Positions 35,566 through 47,720 of a stretch of DNA of 64,000 bases are shown piece by piece (the stretch's first letter is position 1; each line of letters opens with the position of its first letter). Source of the stretch: Ischnura elegans. Taxonomy: Eukaryota; Arthropoda; Insecta; Odonata; Coenagrionidae. The notes below the pieces were generated by a model that was not told where the DNA came from, did no database searches, and saw only the letters and a list, made by a program, of their open reading frames with translations. Made by a program: the position numbers and the translations under genes. The DNA is taken from NCBI RefSeq assembly GCF_921293095.1, contig NC_060258.1, positions 6,958,607-7,022,606 of the forward strand, given 5' to 3'.

Positions 35566-37539
35566 GAGATGTGGTTTTTACCCTCCCTCTAATTTCACTT
35601 GGATAGGTTTGATTGTAGGTCCGCCGCTAGAATGCAAATCCGCACAAAATTCAAATATATCACATTTCTTACTATGCGGTCCAACCATACCTCTTCAAGT
35701 TAAAATGGGGAAGACCCAGGTACCCATAGATTAATCATATTTTTTAACCCTTTCCAAGTTTCGGTTGAAACTGTTTGGAACTCTTCAGTTAAACGTTTTC
35801 TGTCGATGCCCTTCGCCAATTGACAAATACTCTATTGGTAATATTTTTTGTGATTTGTAGTGATCTCGTAAGGAAGTTCAAGAGTTTGGATAACTATAAA
35901 TCTTGTGATTCATTAATTCGTGACAACCACACAACAACGATTATTCAACAAGAGTTTTAAAGTTTTGATTTTTCGCGTAGAGAACTGCCGGAGTTAAAAG
36001 GGAAAAACGTTGACCCGAGAAAAAGGAATTCGAACGAATTTCAAGAGATTTGTTTCAATTAATCGGAGATGAGGAGGCAAAACTTGAGCTTTTTTATTTG
36101 TGAATATGAAATTTGCTTATTTCGATGAGAGAAGATTGCGGGCTTGTTAGCGATAAAACTTTTTTTAGGGAAGAATTAAACTTGGTTGAATAAAATAATT
36201 GATATCCGTGATGTTGTCTTTCGCAACCTTCAAAGCACTGCAGATTTGTTTTATCCTGGTACTATAACGGTAATATAGGGTTCTCTGGGCGTTTGTTATA
36301 AAGTTTTTAAACCTCTGACTTCGTTAAAAATAAGTGGGGGCAAGGAATGGTGCAGAAGTCTATCTTATAAAAGACGCTACATCGACTCCCACAATGCATA
36401 GTGTTGATTCATGGTGCAGATGTGATCGTGTCGGCTCTTCTACCAATTGGGTAACTGTCGGAAGATGCCTAGGAATCGTGAGTTAAATGTGTAAGAAAAT
36501 TGCGCGAGCATCCTGCCAGAAAAATATTTCGTCGTTACGCGAATGAAGATATTTTCCGGTGACTGGTCCAGACTTGGGGTCCTCATATTTTCAATCCATG
36601 TATTGATTAATCTCCGGAAGAGCACCCAAACTCAGAGAGCGAATGCGAATAGGAGAGGGAGGGGAGGGATTGAGGAGAATCTGATATTGAAATTTATTAT
36701 TTTAAAGAATATGAGACATATTAAAAATGCTCAAAGGAAAATGTAGGAGTTAACTTTCACCCCGTCACTACTCAAAATCTTATTTATATATTACGTTTTT
36801 GTCCAAATAGCAGTATCTCAAGAAGCCTGAATATCACATATCTTCAACGTAAGTCAGTATACACCCAACAACCGCCGTTTTTGGTTATTTAGAAGTTTAA
36901 TTTGTCATTAAATAATACATTTTAAGGAATTCCATTTCATTATCATGTTTAATAAATACGAAAGGTTGTTTATGCTGTCTGCGTTAATATTAGTTTTTGA
37001 ATTGTAATTCCTCAATTATTTCTATCCCTACAAACACAAAGATTAAATCTGTATTAAACTCGTATTTTGAAATCCACGAAATCTCAATAATATCTAGATT
37101 TTATCTGTTGCAAAGGTGTTGCTATGTCTTCTTTTTATCATATTATATCTAGATTGAATACATGAAATATCTCGCCCCACGCTACAGATTTTTCAGGGAT
37201 TAAATACAGATTTCAGTATCTAGATTTTCCAGGGACACATTATAGTAGATTTTCATTTGAACTTTTATCAAGGAACCTTTGCGTTACAATTAATGAAATA
37301 TACTGAGGATGCTTCCCTCAAGGGTAAACCCTCTGACCACCACAATAATATCTCTACTTATTCACCCCTTAACTCCAACAAGAATTATATAATCAAGCAC
37401 CCAATAAGCAAAATCTTTAAAAATTAACTAACCACAATGCAATAATAAACTGACTTGAAGGAAAAAGATTGTTTATTTGGATTGAGAAAACATGACTCAT
37501 AATAAATGATATTTTATTATAAAGGTACAAATATCTATT
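35566..37539. other. Intergenic, nothing recognised
   Basis: AT-rich, no ORF with family features. It leads into the diverged edge of the satellite. Confidence 0.4.
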
Positions 37540-37926
37540 TATATCACATACAAATTCCAAGTTTTTCAAATTACAGTTAATGTAACTGAGTTCTGTTAAG
37601 ATCTTATGCAAACTCCAAACATGAAGTAAAGTGAATCTAATAGAATTCTGTTAACAGTATACACAAATTCCAAGCTTTTAAAACAGCAATGAATCTAATC
37701 AAGTTCTATTAACATCGTATACAAATTCCAATCATTTCAAATTACAATGAATCTACTTAAGTTCTATTAAAGTACAGTGATTGTAATAGAGTTCTATGAA
37801 CAGTGTACACAAATTCTAAGCATTTATAATAACCGAATCTAATCAAGTTCTATTAAAGTGAAGTGAATCTAATAGAATTCTATGAACAGTATATACAAAT
37901 TGTAAGCATTTAAAATAACTGAACCT
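37540..37926. repeat. Diverged edge of the satellite
   Basis: Degenerate copies of the same monomer as the main array: GTGAATCTAATAGAATTCT, ACAAATTCCAAGC and AATCAAGTTCTATTAA recur with many differences. Diverged monomers at an array edge next to a homogeneous centre are usual for satellites. Confidence 0.75.
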
Positions 37927-37962
37927 AAAATAAGTGTATGCCGCATGTCGTAATGGAGATAG

Positions 37963-38004
37963 CCCTGACGTTTCGCGACCGACTGCTGATCACTTTTTTC
38001 AAGG
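37963..38004 (-). ncRNA. Hammerhead-like motif, left Penelope arm
   Basis: Minus strand: UUGAAAAA, stem GUGAUC / GGUCGC around AGCAGUC, then GAAAC and GUC. The order fits a hammerhead, but the CUGANGA box is altered in at least two places, so cleavage is unlikely. Confidence 0.4.
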
Positions 38005-38109
38005 GAATAATGTTAGGATTGGGTTTTTGCTGCCTTTTTATATTTCAGGTGGGAGGGGTATCTCCATGCCAGTTCTCATCACCACCCTGCTCAATTAAAC
38101 GCTGTGATG

Positions 38110-38740
38110 ACCTCTCTAATTGAATGTTCGATCCGTCTGAGAGACCCACAGAATCTATCTTCAGAAATTAGTAAGCTGAAATCCATACTACGTCTTTATG
38201 GTTACGACAACAGAGCTATATCCCGAAATTTTTGAGAGATTATCAACAAGGACAACAGGAACAATTCCCAAGACGCAGAAGACATCATTGACCAAAAGAA
38301 AGCCTTCCTCCCCTACGTGAAAGGAACGACTCATATGATCGGGAACATCATCCAGAAATTCGACATAAGAGCCATTTTTAAACCACACGCCCAAGTACGA
38401 CACCTCGGAAATGCCAAGGATAGGACGCCACTGCAAATTGAAGGAGTATACGAAAACCCCTGCCGATCGTGTGACAAGAAATACATCAGGGAAACCGGAC
38501 GAACAGTCAAAACTCGGATAGAAAAACACAAGCGGGCCATTTGACTGGGTTACACTTCAAAGTAAGCCGCAGCGGAGCACGAAGCCAGTGGACATGCGAT
38601 CGACTTCGAAAAATCAAAAGTCATCGCGAGGGTGAAACATTTTAAAGCCTGACTCATCCGCGAGGCCATAGAAATAAATAAAAACAAGAACAACTACAAT
38701 AGAGATACCGGATTAAGAATCAGCAATACTTGGAACCCAG
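38110..38740 (+). pseudogene. Penelope RT tail and GIY-YIG endonuclease remnant
   Basis: Translation shows FLPYVKGTTHMIGNIIQKF, IFKPHAQVRHL, GVYENPC.SCDKKYIRETGR with RIEKHKR, then HEASGHAIDF and REAIEI..NKNNYNRDTG. This is the Penelope GIY-YIG domain order. Here the YIG position reads YIR, and there are at least three stop codons (for example after KHKRAI). It is inactive. Confidence 0.82.
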
Positions 38741-38853
38741 TCATCCGAAACATTTCGTTATCTTCCCCCTCCAGTCCTAACTCCCCATACCCTCCGTCCA
38801 CCCCTCCCACCTAAAATATAAAAAGGCAGCAAAACCCCAATCCTAACATTATT

Positions 38854-38895
38854 CCCTTGAAAAAGTGACCAGCAGTCGGTCGCGAAACGTCAGGG
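38854..38895 (+). ncRNA. Hammerhead-like motif, right Penelope arm
   Basis: Same layout as the left arm, with stem GUGACC / GGUCGC. The one stem difference between the arms (C or U) keeps pairing with G. Core changes are the same. Confidence 0.4.
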
Positions 38896-38945
38896 CTATC
38901 TCCATTACGACACGCGGCATAAACCCGTATGTGACTTATTTTAAT

Positions 38946-39000
38946 CACCATGAGCCGCGAAAGCTTCAATCAAGTAACTAACCTAATCAAGTTCTATTAA
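38946..39000. repeat. Short satellite remnant between two insertions
   Basis: CTAATCAAGTTCTATTAA at 38,983-39,000 is satellite sequence. Its last four bases are the TTAA target of the next element. Confidence 0.65.
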
Positions 39001-40790
39001 CCCCTCAAGCGCGGCAGGCATTTAATTAAATCCCATCTCAGCGGCCGGATGAGATTTAAAAATCTTCGCCTTTTTGGTATACTATCATTCAATAATTTAT
39101 ATCTTTCATAATATACGATCAGTATCGTTGAAAATTTTTGTAAACTTGTGTAATATAATGCGCTACTATATAATAATTTTTCGAGCGATTTGAAAAAATA
39201 TTTATTGTTTTATGTATCTCTTTTTATGAACTAATGAATAAATTTTCAATTTTGAAAGATTTTTATTTGGTTTCGAAGAAGATACGAGATCTCTAACATT
39301 CCATGCATTTAAAAAATACAATTACATGATGTAATTTAGTTATTTGGGGTTGAAAATTTCATAACAGATTGGATACTTTCGATAGGATTACCCGTTTCGC
39401 CTACTTACTTGAAAATTTACCACTCCGCCCACTTCTCTGACTTTGTTCCATTATTACCGTATCATTTCATATAGGTAATCACATGCTAATGTTTCAAACG
39501 TCAATAAGCAAATATTCAAATGATTTACCTTAGAAAATCTGCTCTGACATGATTTGAAGCAATCCAAACACAATCCCACTGCACATTATTCACAACAGTA
39601 CACGCAAACTCTTCATTTCCCATGTTACGCACAAACTGCACACCTCCTTTGAGACTTTGATTTCTTCCCAGCTGCAGGAATTGTCTTTAGGAAATCAATT
39701 TTTGTGAGTCTTGGTACTAAATTGTGTAATGAGTGACGGCCAAGTCCAAACAGTTCGTATGACGTTGGATATTTCAAAAATATTTTTTCGCCCAATGGCA
39801 CGCGAAATGATAAGTCAAATTTTTATACGTGTTTTTCCTGTGAACAACATATGAATTTAGGACTGCCTCATTCAATAGTCTCCTAAATAACTTCATACAT
39901 CACTTGTAATGGCGTTTTCTTTCCATTACGTACAAATGCAATAACAGGTTCTTGAAATTCACCCCACCAATGATTTCACTATAGCCTAACACACAAACAG
40001 ACTTCCGAGTCTCTTTTTTGCCTTTCAATACTATTCCCATTTCGTAGGATCCCCAATTATAAAAAAAATACCACACACAGGAAGTACACCCAATGAGAAT
40101 TTCAGCACACTGCCTGAACGAACACCACACAGCATGAATGACTCTGGTGGACTGGGTGGACTGAAGCTCGTGGTTTAGAAGCTCCCTCAAGAGACAAGAA
40201 AATATCTCGAAGGGGCCCTGGTATACGCTGACTGTTTAGATGGAATCTTATCTTCGTTGTTTACTGTCCAGAAAAAAAATAAAAAAATAAATGCAGAGCG
40301 AAGCACATGGCCCCTTCGCTTAGGACGCTTAGGACTAACGAGGCGGACCAAACACACTTGGGGCTCGAGGTGACGACAAACAAGGAGAAGACGGAGAGAT
40401 GGCATTGAGCTTAGAAGATACCGTATCTCAAGCTAAAGTAGCTGAACCTTCTAGACGTCTCTTAATCAGAATAGGCGGAAGTTTTCATGATAGAACAGCT
40501 GAAAGAAGGCGTTAAGTTTTTGGACCGAAGTCGTCAAGGCGCTGGTTTAAAACGGAATTTTATCGAAGCATTTTTTAAAAATCTTGAAGGCATAAAACCG
40601 CTACGAATATTTTATTGGAAAGGAAAAACATTTCTTCAAAAGCTAGAGTAATTAGTTTTAATTTAACATACAATATCTGGCGGAGAAAAAATATTATAAA
40701 CAGTAGGTCAGGAAGCGTACTGGGTACGCATGACGGCGGCATACGAAATTTAAAGGGCGCGTACTGGGTACGCATGACGGCGTTGAGGGG
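39001..40790 (-). mobile_element. Decayed piggyBac element inside the satellite
   Basis: TTAA at 38,997-39,000 and 40,791-40,794. The tips are CCCCTCAA and its complement TTGAGGGG. Satellite continues directly on both sides. The right end repeats GCGTACTGGGTACGCATGAC twice. The minus strand holds a broken transposase C-terminus. Confidence 0.82.
39540..40190 (-). pseudogene. piggyBac transposase C-terminal remnant
   Basis: Minus strand reads VCVLGYSEIIGGVNFKNLLL then YVMERKRHYK, matching the family's Y...MGGVD...... YS..RK..KW. The catalytic Asp after GGV is Asn here. Next come MKLFRRLLNE and, at ~39,550-39,660, a Cys-rich end (RRCAVC, VYCCE, LCLDCF) with in-frame stops. Confidence 0.72.
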
Positions 40791-40794
40791 TTAA

Positions 40795-42130
40795 AGTACT
40801 GTGAATCTAATAGAACTCTATTAACAGTATACACAAATTCCAAGCATTTAAAACAGCAATGAATCTAATCAAGTTCTATTAAAGTACAATGAATCTAATA
40901 GAACTCTATCAACAGTATACACAAATTCCAAGCATTTAAAACAGCAATGAATCTAATCAAGTTCTATTAAAGTACAATGAATCTAATAGAACTCTATTAA
41001 CAGTATACACAAATTCCAAGAATTTAAAACAGCAATGAATCTAATCAAGTTCTATTAAAGTGCAGTGAATCTAATAGGACTCTATCAACAGTATACACAA
41101 ATTCCAAGCATTTAAAACAGCAATGAATCTAATCAAGTTCTATTAAAGTACAATGAATCTAATAGAACTCTATTAACAGTATACACAAATTCCAAGAATT
41201 TAAAACAGCAATGAATCTAATCAAGTTCTATTAAAGTACTATGAATCTAATAGGACTCTATCAACAGTATACACAAATTCCAAGCATTTAAAACAGCAAT
41301 GAATCTAATCAAGTTCTATTAAAGTACAATGAATCTAATAGAACTCTATTAACAGTATACACAAATTCCAAGAATTTAAAACAGCAATGAATCTAATCAA
41401 GTTCTATTAAAGTGCAGTGAATCTAATAGGACTCTATCAACAGTATACACAAATTCCAAGCATTTAAAACAGCAATGAATCTAATCAAGTTCTATTAAAG
41501 TACAATGAATCTAATAGAACTCTATTAACAGTATACACAAATTCCAAGAATTTAAAACAGCAATGAATCTAATCAAGTTCTATTAAAGTGCAGTGAATCT
41601 AATAGGACTCTATCAACAGTATACACAAATTCCAAGCATTTAAAACAGCAATGAATCTAATCAAGTTCTATTAAAGTACAATGAATCTAATAGAACTCTA
41701 TTAACAGTATACACAAATTCCAAGAATTTAAAACAGCAATGAATCTAATCAAGTTCTATTAAAGTGCAGTGAATCTAATAGGACTCTATCAACAGTATAC
41801 ACAAATTCCAAGCATTTAAAACAGCAATGAATCTAATCAAGTTCTATTAAAGTACAATGAATCTAATAGAACTCTATTAACAGTATACACAAATTCCAAG
41901 AATTTAAAACAGCAATGAATCTAATCAAGTTCTATTAAAGTACTATGAATCTAATAGGACTCTATCAACAGTATACACAAATTCCAAGCATTTAAAACAG
42001 CAATGAATCTAATCAAGTTCTATTAAAGTACAATGAATCTAATAGAACTCTATTAACAGTATACACAAATTCCAAGAATTTAAAACAGCAATGAATCTAA
42101 TCAAGTTCTATTAAAGTGCAGTGAATCTAA
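40795..42130. repeat. Homogeneous satellite array, 88-base monomers, 176-base higher-order unit
   Basis: About 15 monomers. Two alternating types differ at fixed sites: AGAACTCTATTAAC with CCAAGAATTT, versus AGGACTCTATCAAC with CCAAGCATTT. AGGACTCT recurs at 41,076 and 41,252, exactly 176 bases apart, and onward to ~41,955. The first monomers (40,795-40,985) do not follow the alternation. Each monomer contains two related halves starting TGAATCTAAT, and AATAGAACTCTATT is nearly palindromic. Confidence 0.93.
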
Positions 42131-42245
42131 TAGAACTATGAACAGTATACACCAATGCCCAGCGTTTAAAACGGCAATGAATCTAATCAAGTTCCATTAA
42201 CATCGCATACAAATTCCAAACATTTTAAATTACAATGATTCTAAT
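42131..42245. repeat. Diverged right edge of the satellite
   Basis: Degenerate monomer that runs into the last codons and stop of the DUF4806 gene. Confidence 0.7.
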
Positions 42246-44706
42246 CGAGGTTGAGCATCCTTCGCTTGCTTCCTCCTGTCCCTTGCACCAGCCTGCCGCA
42301 GCCACTCTGCCACTGCCTTTCCAACCTCTTTTCTAGAGTGGTTGGCCAAACTTGGTCTCCCCTGTATCACTTCTGAAATGAAAAAAGAATTCAGTGCCAT
42401 AAAATTACCACACACAACATCTTGTTCTCACTAGGCTGACAAGTCAAAACCCAATGGCAACAAGATAAACAAGAGTGCAACCATAAAGAAACAAGGATTC
42501 TACCATTGTGAACTTTTGAAAACTAAATATATATTTGCATTTGAAAACCACCTTCACAAGTCCAAACAATATACAACAATTTAAGATCATGAGATATAAT
42601 TCATATAATATTTCCATGAGATGTGTCACTTTTTAATTGAAAGTGAAGGTAAATGAAGTTATCTTATGGTTAAAAATGACATTACATAGTACTCTAATAA
42701 CTTTAATGTTATTAATTAAAGGTGAAAGAAAATGCCATGACCCAATCCAAATATTGAATACCACAACTTGACATTTGGATGATTGCTCCACAGAAGTTAT
42801 TAGTTTACACTGATTTCACATTAACTCCTTTATGAACTGAGAACAGCAGAAAACAATGCAGTGTGAGCAAAATAAACCTGCTGAAAACTAATGAGGTGAA
42901 AAAAATTCATTGGGTTTAAATATAAATGCCAATGCATTACTTACCAAATATCAATTTATCAAGCCTAGAATCTTTGAAGCTAAATTTATTCCGGGATGGG
43001 ACTCCCTTATAAGTAAAACATTTCCCCAAAGCATCCGTCATTGCATAGTACAATATCCCATTGACGGCAGTCACCAGTGAAGCCCCACCCTGGATCTTCA
43101 ATACCCCTTTCTGGAAAGTGAAGGGATCGTTAGACATAGAAGTGAGAGCAATAGCTAAACAAGCTGTCATACAGGAAAATCATCTCCTCAACTTACCACT
43201 AACTCCCTGAATGCCACGTCTTTCAGATCATTCTCCATTACTTCATAGTCCTCGACAGTCCTCAACGGGAAATTCAGTTCAACATCTGGAACCCCTTGAA
43301 AATGAGAAGGTCTTTCTTTCAGGTTGTTCACTGCTGCAACCAGTGATTGTGTCGTCTCGAGTAGGAGAACATTAGTTGTCTCCACTCTTTTTAGCAAAAC
43401 GTCAATCAAACCTGATTTAAAAGAAAAGATGCACTTAAAGCAATTTAATTTAAAACTTCCACATAATTTAAAGAATACAGTTGAGTACTTACGTTTATTT
43501 TCCTTGCAGCCACAGTTGCATGCCCCACCACTGGAAAATTTATCTGAAATACAAAATAAGTTTGAATGGAACACTAAGCAGAAGGAAGAGAATAGAAATC
43601 TCATTATGTCCAAGGAAAGCATAAAATATACTGGCTTAATATTTGAGTAGACTTATGACTACGCAGTTAGACATTTGCTTCTATGAAGATAAAATATTTA
43701 CTTCACTCCACCGCCTATGAGGCCAGAAAATGAATATTAGAATGAGAAAACATGACTAACATAACTAACTTCATAGAAACAACCAATACTGATTAGTAGT
43801 ATTTGCAAAATTACAAAAATGAAACCATGTTATGCACTGAATCCAACTCTGAAAACAAATTTGTGAATTACCAACCTAAAGAGGTACTGGTATCAGCATT
43901 AATGGCTGAAGTACAGCTTGTAGAGGGCCCTTGACTCTCCATAAAAATTGCAGCAGCTTCTGAAGTCCTTACATTATGCGAAACGAGCACAGATTTTTGT
44001 CTTGGTGTGGTTTCTATTACACCATGGGAATGAATATTATATACAAAGCATTATATACCATCACGTATAAATGCAAAATCACAAAGCAGTCAATAAGCAT
44101 AACAAAGAACCATAGTTAATACTTCACCTTTAACCATCTTTGGAGGAGATGGCATTTTCCTCCTCGGGCAATGATCACTATCATCATCACTCTCATACTT
44201 TGCCCTATTCCCTCTTTGACCTCGTCCAAGGACCTCATCGGCATCCACATCAGAGGTATCAATGGCTACTAACTCCAGCTCTCTGGCCTTCGCGTATGAA
44301 TCTAAGTGAAGAATTTTACAGGTTATAATCTTTCATGCGAAAATAATTAGATAAGAATGACAGTGGAAATCATGACAAAACCATAAACAAATTTGACACT
44401 GTACTAAAATGAATTCCCTGAGAGTTATGCCAAAATTCTCAACTAATAACAAGATTCCAAGAATAACCAAATTTGCTCACCACAAACACTCTTAGGAAAT
44501 TTTCTAACCCTGAACTTACTCCAAGATGGGTGTGACAGTGCATGGCTGGCAATGATGAAGATAATCTGCCTATCAGTCATTCCACTAGGGTAGCAATACA
44601 TCATGGTACCCTTACTCTCCCACAGCCACGTAGTAGGCACTGCCTTGCAATCTGGCATGTCACCCTCATTGGCCGGTATGAACTCTACCACAACCCAACT
44701 ATCCAT
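42230..44706 (-). CDS. DUF4806-domain protein (complete seven-exon gene)
   Basis: Exons 44481-44706, 44128-44301, 43876-44013, 43493-43543, 43197-43411, 42945-43110 and 42230-42372 all have GT-AG borders and matching phases. The CDS is 1,113 bases, 370 residues. The start ATG at 44,706 is preceded by AGAA. Residues 1-75 (MDSWVVVEFIP..., CYP, WSKFRVRKFPKSVC) resemble the N-terminal module often found with DUF4806 in insects. A charged, Asp-rich linker follows, with a small CNCGC cluster (~187). The DUF4806 region runs from ~244 to 355 (FPLRTVED, LVTAVNGIL, KFSFKDSRL, WLRQA). The molecular role of the family is not established, and such genes are often multicopy and linked to mobile DNA. It sits where the finger exon of gene B would be expected. 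Confidence 0.85.
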
Positions 44707-45032
44707 TTCTATCACTGGTCACTGTACCTACTTTATTTGGGGATGTAATTAAACTTCTGAGCAGTAATTCTTCTCCAGAATTCAAGTTATACACTATTTC
44801 AATACCAGGTAACCTCCCAACCCTACATCTATATATACATACACTAAAACACCTAACAATGAAATCTAATTTATTTAACAAATGCAACATCACTTCATTT
44901 GAAATCAACAAATTATGATGAACATGGTAGCTAACACAATATTAACTTAGTTATGACGCATCACAGCAACATAGGACTCTGGAAATTCCAAAGTCACATT
45001 GGGAACACACATCCCTTAGTGCCTAATGGAAT
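44707..45032. other. 5' flank of the DUF4806 gene
   Basis: Candidate promoter region, with no convincing TATA or initiator. It ends at the next transposon. Confidence 0.4.
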
Positions 45033-45559
45033 TAAAGGGCCTATTATGAACGGCTCACCGCATGCGGTGTCGTGCCGCCCCGAAGCACGTTTACCGCCTC
45101 CGAGCGATTACGAGTGACCACCGGTCGGTGTCACACCACGGCTTGGGGGTCAATATGTTACCACGGTCAGCTACCCCGGTGGTGAGATACCGACCCCTGA
45201 TGGCGGATGTTTGTTCACCTTTTTCGGGTCAAGCTGGCATTTTTAAAACTAAATATCCGACGATAGAGACTCGGAAGCCCTCATATTTTGTGTTATTTAT
45301 AATATTAATGTCGGAATAAGCGTATAAAATATAAAACTGGAGCAGTTGAACAAAAAATTATAATACCTAAATAACATCGTTGTAGCAGTCTGAGCCACGG
45401 CCGTTGGAGATGGATAAGTTTATTGTAAGTTGATCTTCATTCATTTATTTAATTAGAACAATTTGGAATTTTTTTAAATGTCCACTATGTTTTTATATGC
45501 AAAAACTTCTTCTATTTCTGGATAGGTACAGGAAAATTCGTCGGTAAGGACTACATATG

Positions 45560-45850
45560 CTTGTATTGTAAGGTGAATACAGCTGTTGCTTGCCCCTTGG
45601 AGATTTCTACGAACATATTTTGTGGCAAAATAGTATTTTTTCACGTGACAACTTCTTGTATTGTAAGGCGAATACAACTTCTGCTTGCTGCTTGGAAATT
45701 TCTACGAACATTTTCTGGGACAAAATAGCATTACTTTCAACGTGATTACTGCTTGAATTTTAAGGTGAATGCAACTTTTGCTCACTGCTTGGAGATTCTA
45801 CGAACATCTTTTGTTCCAAAATAGTGTTATTTTTAATGTGACAACTAGGT
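45560..45850. repeat. ~96-base tandem repeat, about three copies
   Basis: CTTG(T/A)ATT(G/T)TAAGG starts at 45,560, 45,655 and 45,752. Each copy then has a TGCTTG block, GA(A/G)ATTTCTACGAACAT and a CAAAATAG block. Confidence 0.8.
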
Positions 45851-46406
45851 ACCGTTAATCAGTGCCAGTGGTTGTACTGCACAAAGTTTGACTACGATGA
45901 CAAATATCTGCCAAGAGCTGTAATTATCAGTGTTCCATTTTGACTGGTTTGTAAAAAGTGGTATTACGCTATCGAGAAGTGTCTGGTAGTAATGTAAAAA
46001 TTGTCAGTGGCCTTTTTAACCTTAGTTATTCAGTTGTGTTACCTTGGCCCAAACTTAACTCCGTAGAGATTACGTTTCACGACGAAGTTATCAAGTTCAA
46101 GGCTATGTGTGAAATTTGTTTATGCAAGTATATCAATCGTACCAAGGAATTGTAATGAGAAAAGTCACTTGTGTGAGATAATGTGAGGCTTAAAATCAGT
46201 GATTAAGTAGTAGTTTTCATCATAGCGAGCTCTTGATAGTGAGGTATACGTGATGAATATAAGAATGGTAGTGACTTCCAGTTTTTGATTATCGTATTTG
46301 CCTATTTCCCTTTATTTATAAAGGTGTGAGCTTGAATCGATTGTGGATTTCACCTGCAATTTGGAAATAAGTTGTAGCTTGTGTGTGTGTGTTGGCCGCG
46401 GAACCG

Positions 46407-46464
46407 ATTCACGATCTCACATGCATGTGAGATCGTGAATGTAACATGTTTAATAACATGTTAC
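46407..46464. repeat. Two adjacent perfect palindromes
   Basis: 46,407-46,440 is a 34-base perfect palindrome centred on CATG|CATG. 46,441-46,464 has 10-base arms GTAACATGTT around TAAT. Confidence 0.9.
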
Positions 46465-47132
46465 ATCCACGATACAGTGAAACATGTTTATATTGTGGGA
46501 ACAGTGTTTTGCTGTGATTGTGTAACCGTGAATAAACCAAAGAAATGGCGAAACTCTGTCACATTGCATTGAGATAAAATTTTCTTGTAACCAGAAGTGC
46601 ATATCTTGTGTTTTTAATTCTCTATGGCTTTTCAAATATAATAGCCAAAAAGTTATTTTTCACTGTTCAAATGTGCCTTTCGTGTTCTCTGAATTCACAT
46701 TAGGTTCCATAACCCGTTTCTTACACGAAAGGAATGCAGAGCAACAGATGCTTTGTCATTTCACAGATGTTGAGTGTTATATTGTCTGTGCTCTCCAGCT
46801 AAGAATCGGTGGTGGATTTTCATGTAATTTTTAGAATGCGCATTTTGGTCATAGCTCTGATGGAATTAGTGGTTCACCTTGCACTAAAAATACTTCTACC
46901 GCAGTTTGTCGATGGCCTGTCATGCAATTTGCCACTAACTGCGTCTGCTCATACGTGATTTTTAAAAATATTTCTTCCACATGGCACTGCTAATTATTGT
47001 TTTATTCAACTTTTTATCCCACAAGTACTAATAAAAGAGCAAAATTTGTTCATTTGTTAATTTTTAAAGGAGAATTAACGTAAAACACATCCCTATTAAT
47101 CCATAAATACTACTATTTTTGTTATTGACTAC

Positions 47133-47720
47133 CTCGGATGGGAATCTCTGTCGGACCGTAGATTGAAAAATAGACTAAACCTTTTAGATAAATTCAAGAG
47201 GAGTGTCTTTTCTGAAGAAGTTAATCATATCTTGCAGACGCCAACGTACTACGGAAGATCAGATCATATAAATAAAATAAGAGAGATAGATCGCAGAACA
47301 GACAGATTCTGAATGTCATTTTTTTCACGATCAATAAGAGATTATAATGGCAGCAATAGAACTCGTAAATAGATTGCATGACTTGTAGTGTAGCCTACTA
47401 ACCTATGTAAATAATAAAACGTTATTGTACTTTTCCACACGATAACGTACAATAACGTTTTATTATTAAGAATGGATTTTCACAAAGTAAAGCCAGAAAC
47501 AATCAAGTTTAACCTATGTAAAACTTAATGCATGTATCTGATATTTTATTCTATATTCTATTTCTAACAGCATATAATAGTAGAGTTTGTAATAATACGG
47601 GACGTTTTTTGGACGGTGTGGTGAGCATGTGGGAGTCCAAATGCATGCTGCATGCTGGTGATTGATCACCCCCTGCCAAACACCCTAAAGGTGGCTCGCA
47701 GGGTATTATGTAGATGTAGT
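47133..47720 (+). mobile_element. Non-LTR retrotransposon 3' tail
   Basis: Encodes LGWESLSDRRLKNRLNLLDK and later TYYGRSDHINKIREIDRRTD, the usual C-terminus of a LINE RT (L.W..L..RR...RL). It ends in a stop and 3' sequence with GGGTATTATGTAGATGTAG. It is nested in the larger element. Confidence 0.65.
47410..47467. repeat. Hairpin with 21-base perfect arms
   Basis: Arms 47,410-47,430 and 47,447-47,467 (inner bases ACGTTATTGTAC / GTACAATAACGT), 16-base loop. Confidence 0.9.

Larger units (their letters stand above)
37927..38945 (+). mobile_element. Penelope-like element remnant with inverted terminal repeats
   Basis: Arms of ~125 bases (37,935-38,058 and 38,800-38,923) are inverted copies of each other. 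Between them the + strand encodes a degraded Penelope C-terminus. The element splits the satellite, and its outer ends share AAAATAAGT in inverted orientation. Inverted 'pseudo-LTRs' are known in Penelope-like elements. Most of the RT is missing. Confidence 0.82.

Noticed and set aside
40795-42130. Possible CRISPR array
   Set aside because: Regular repeats, but there are no unique spacers. The entire unit repeats, the host is a eukaryote, and the pattern is a satellite.
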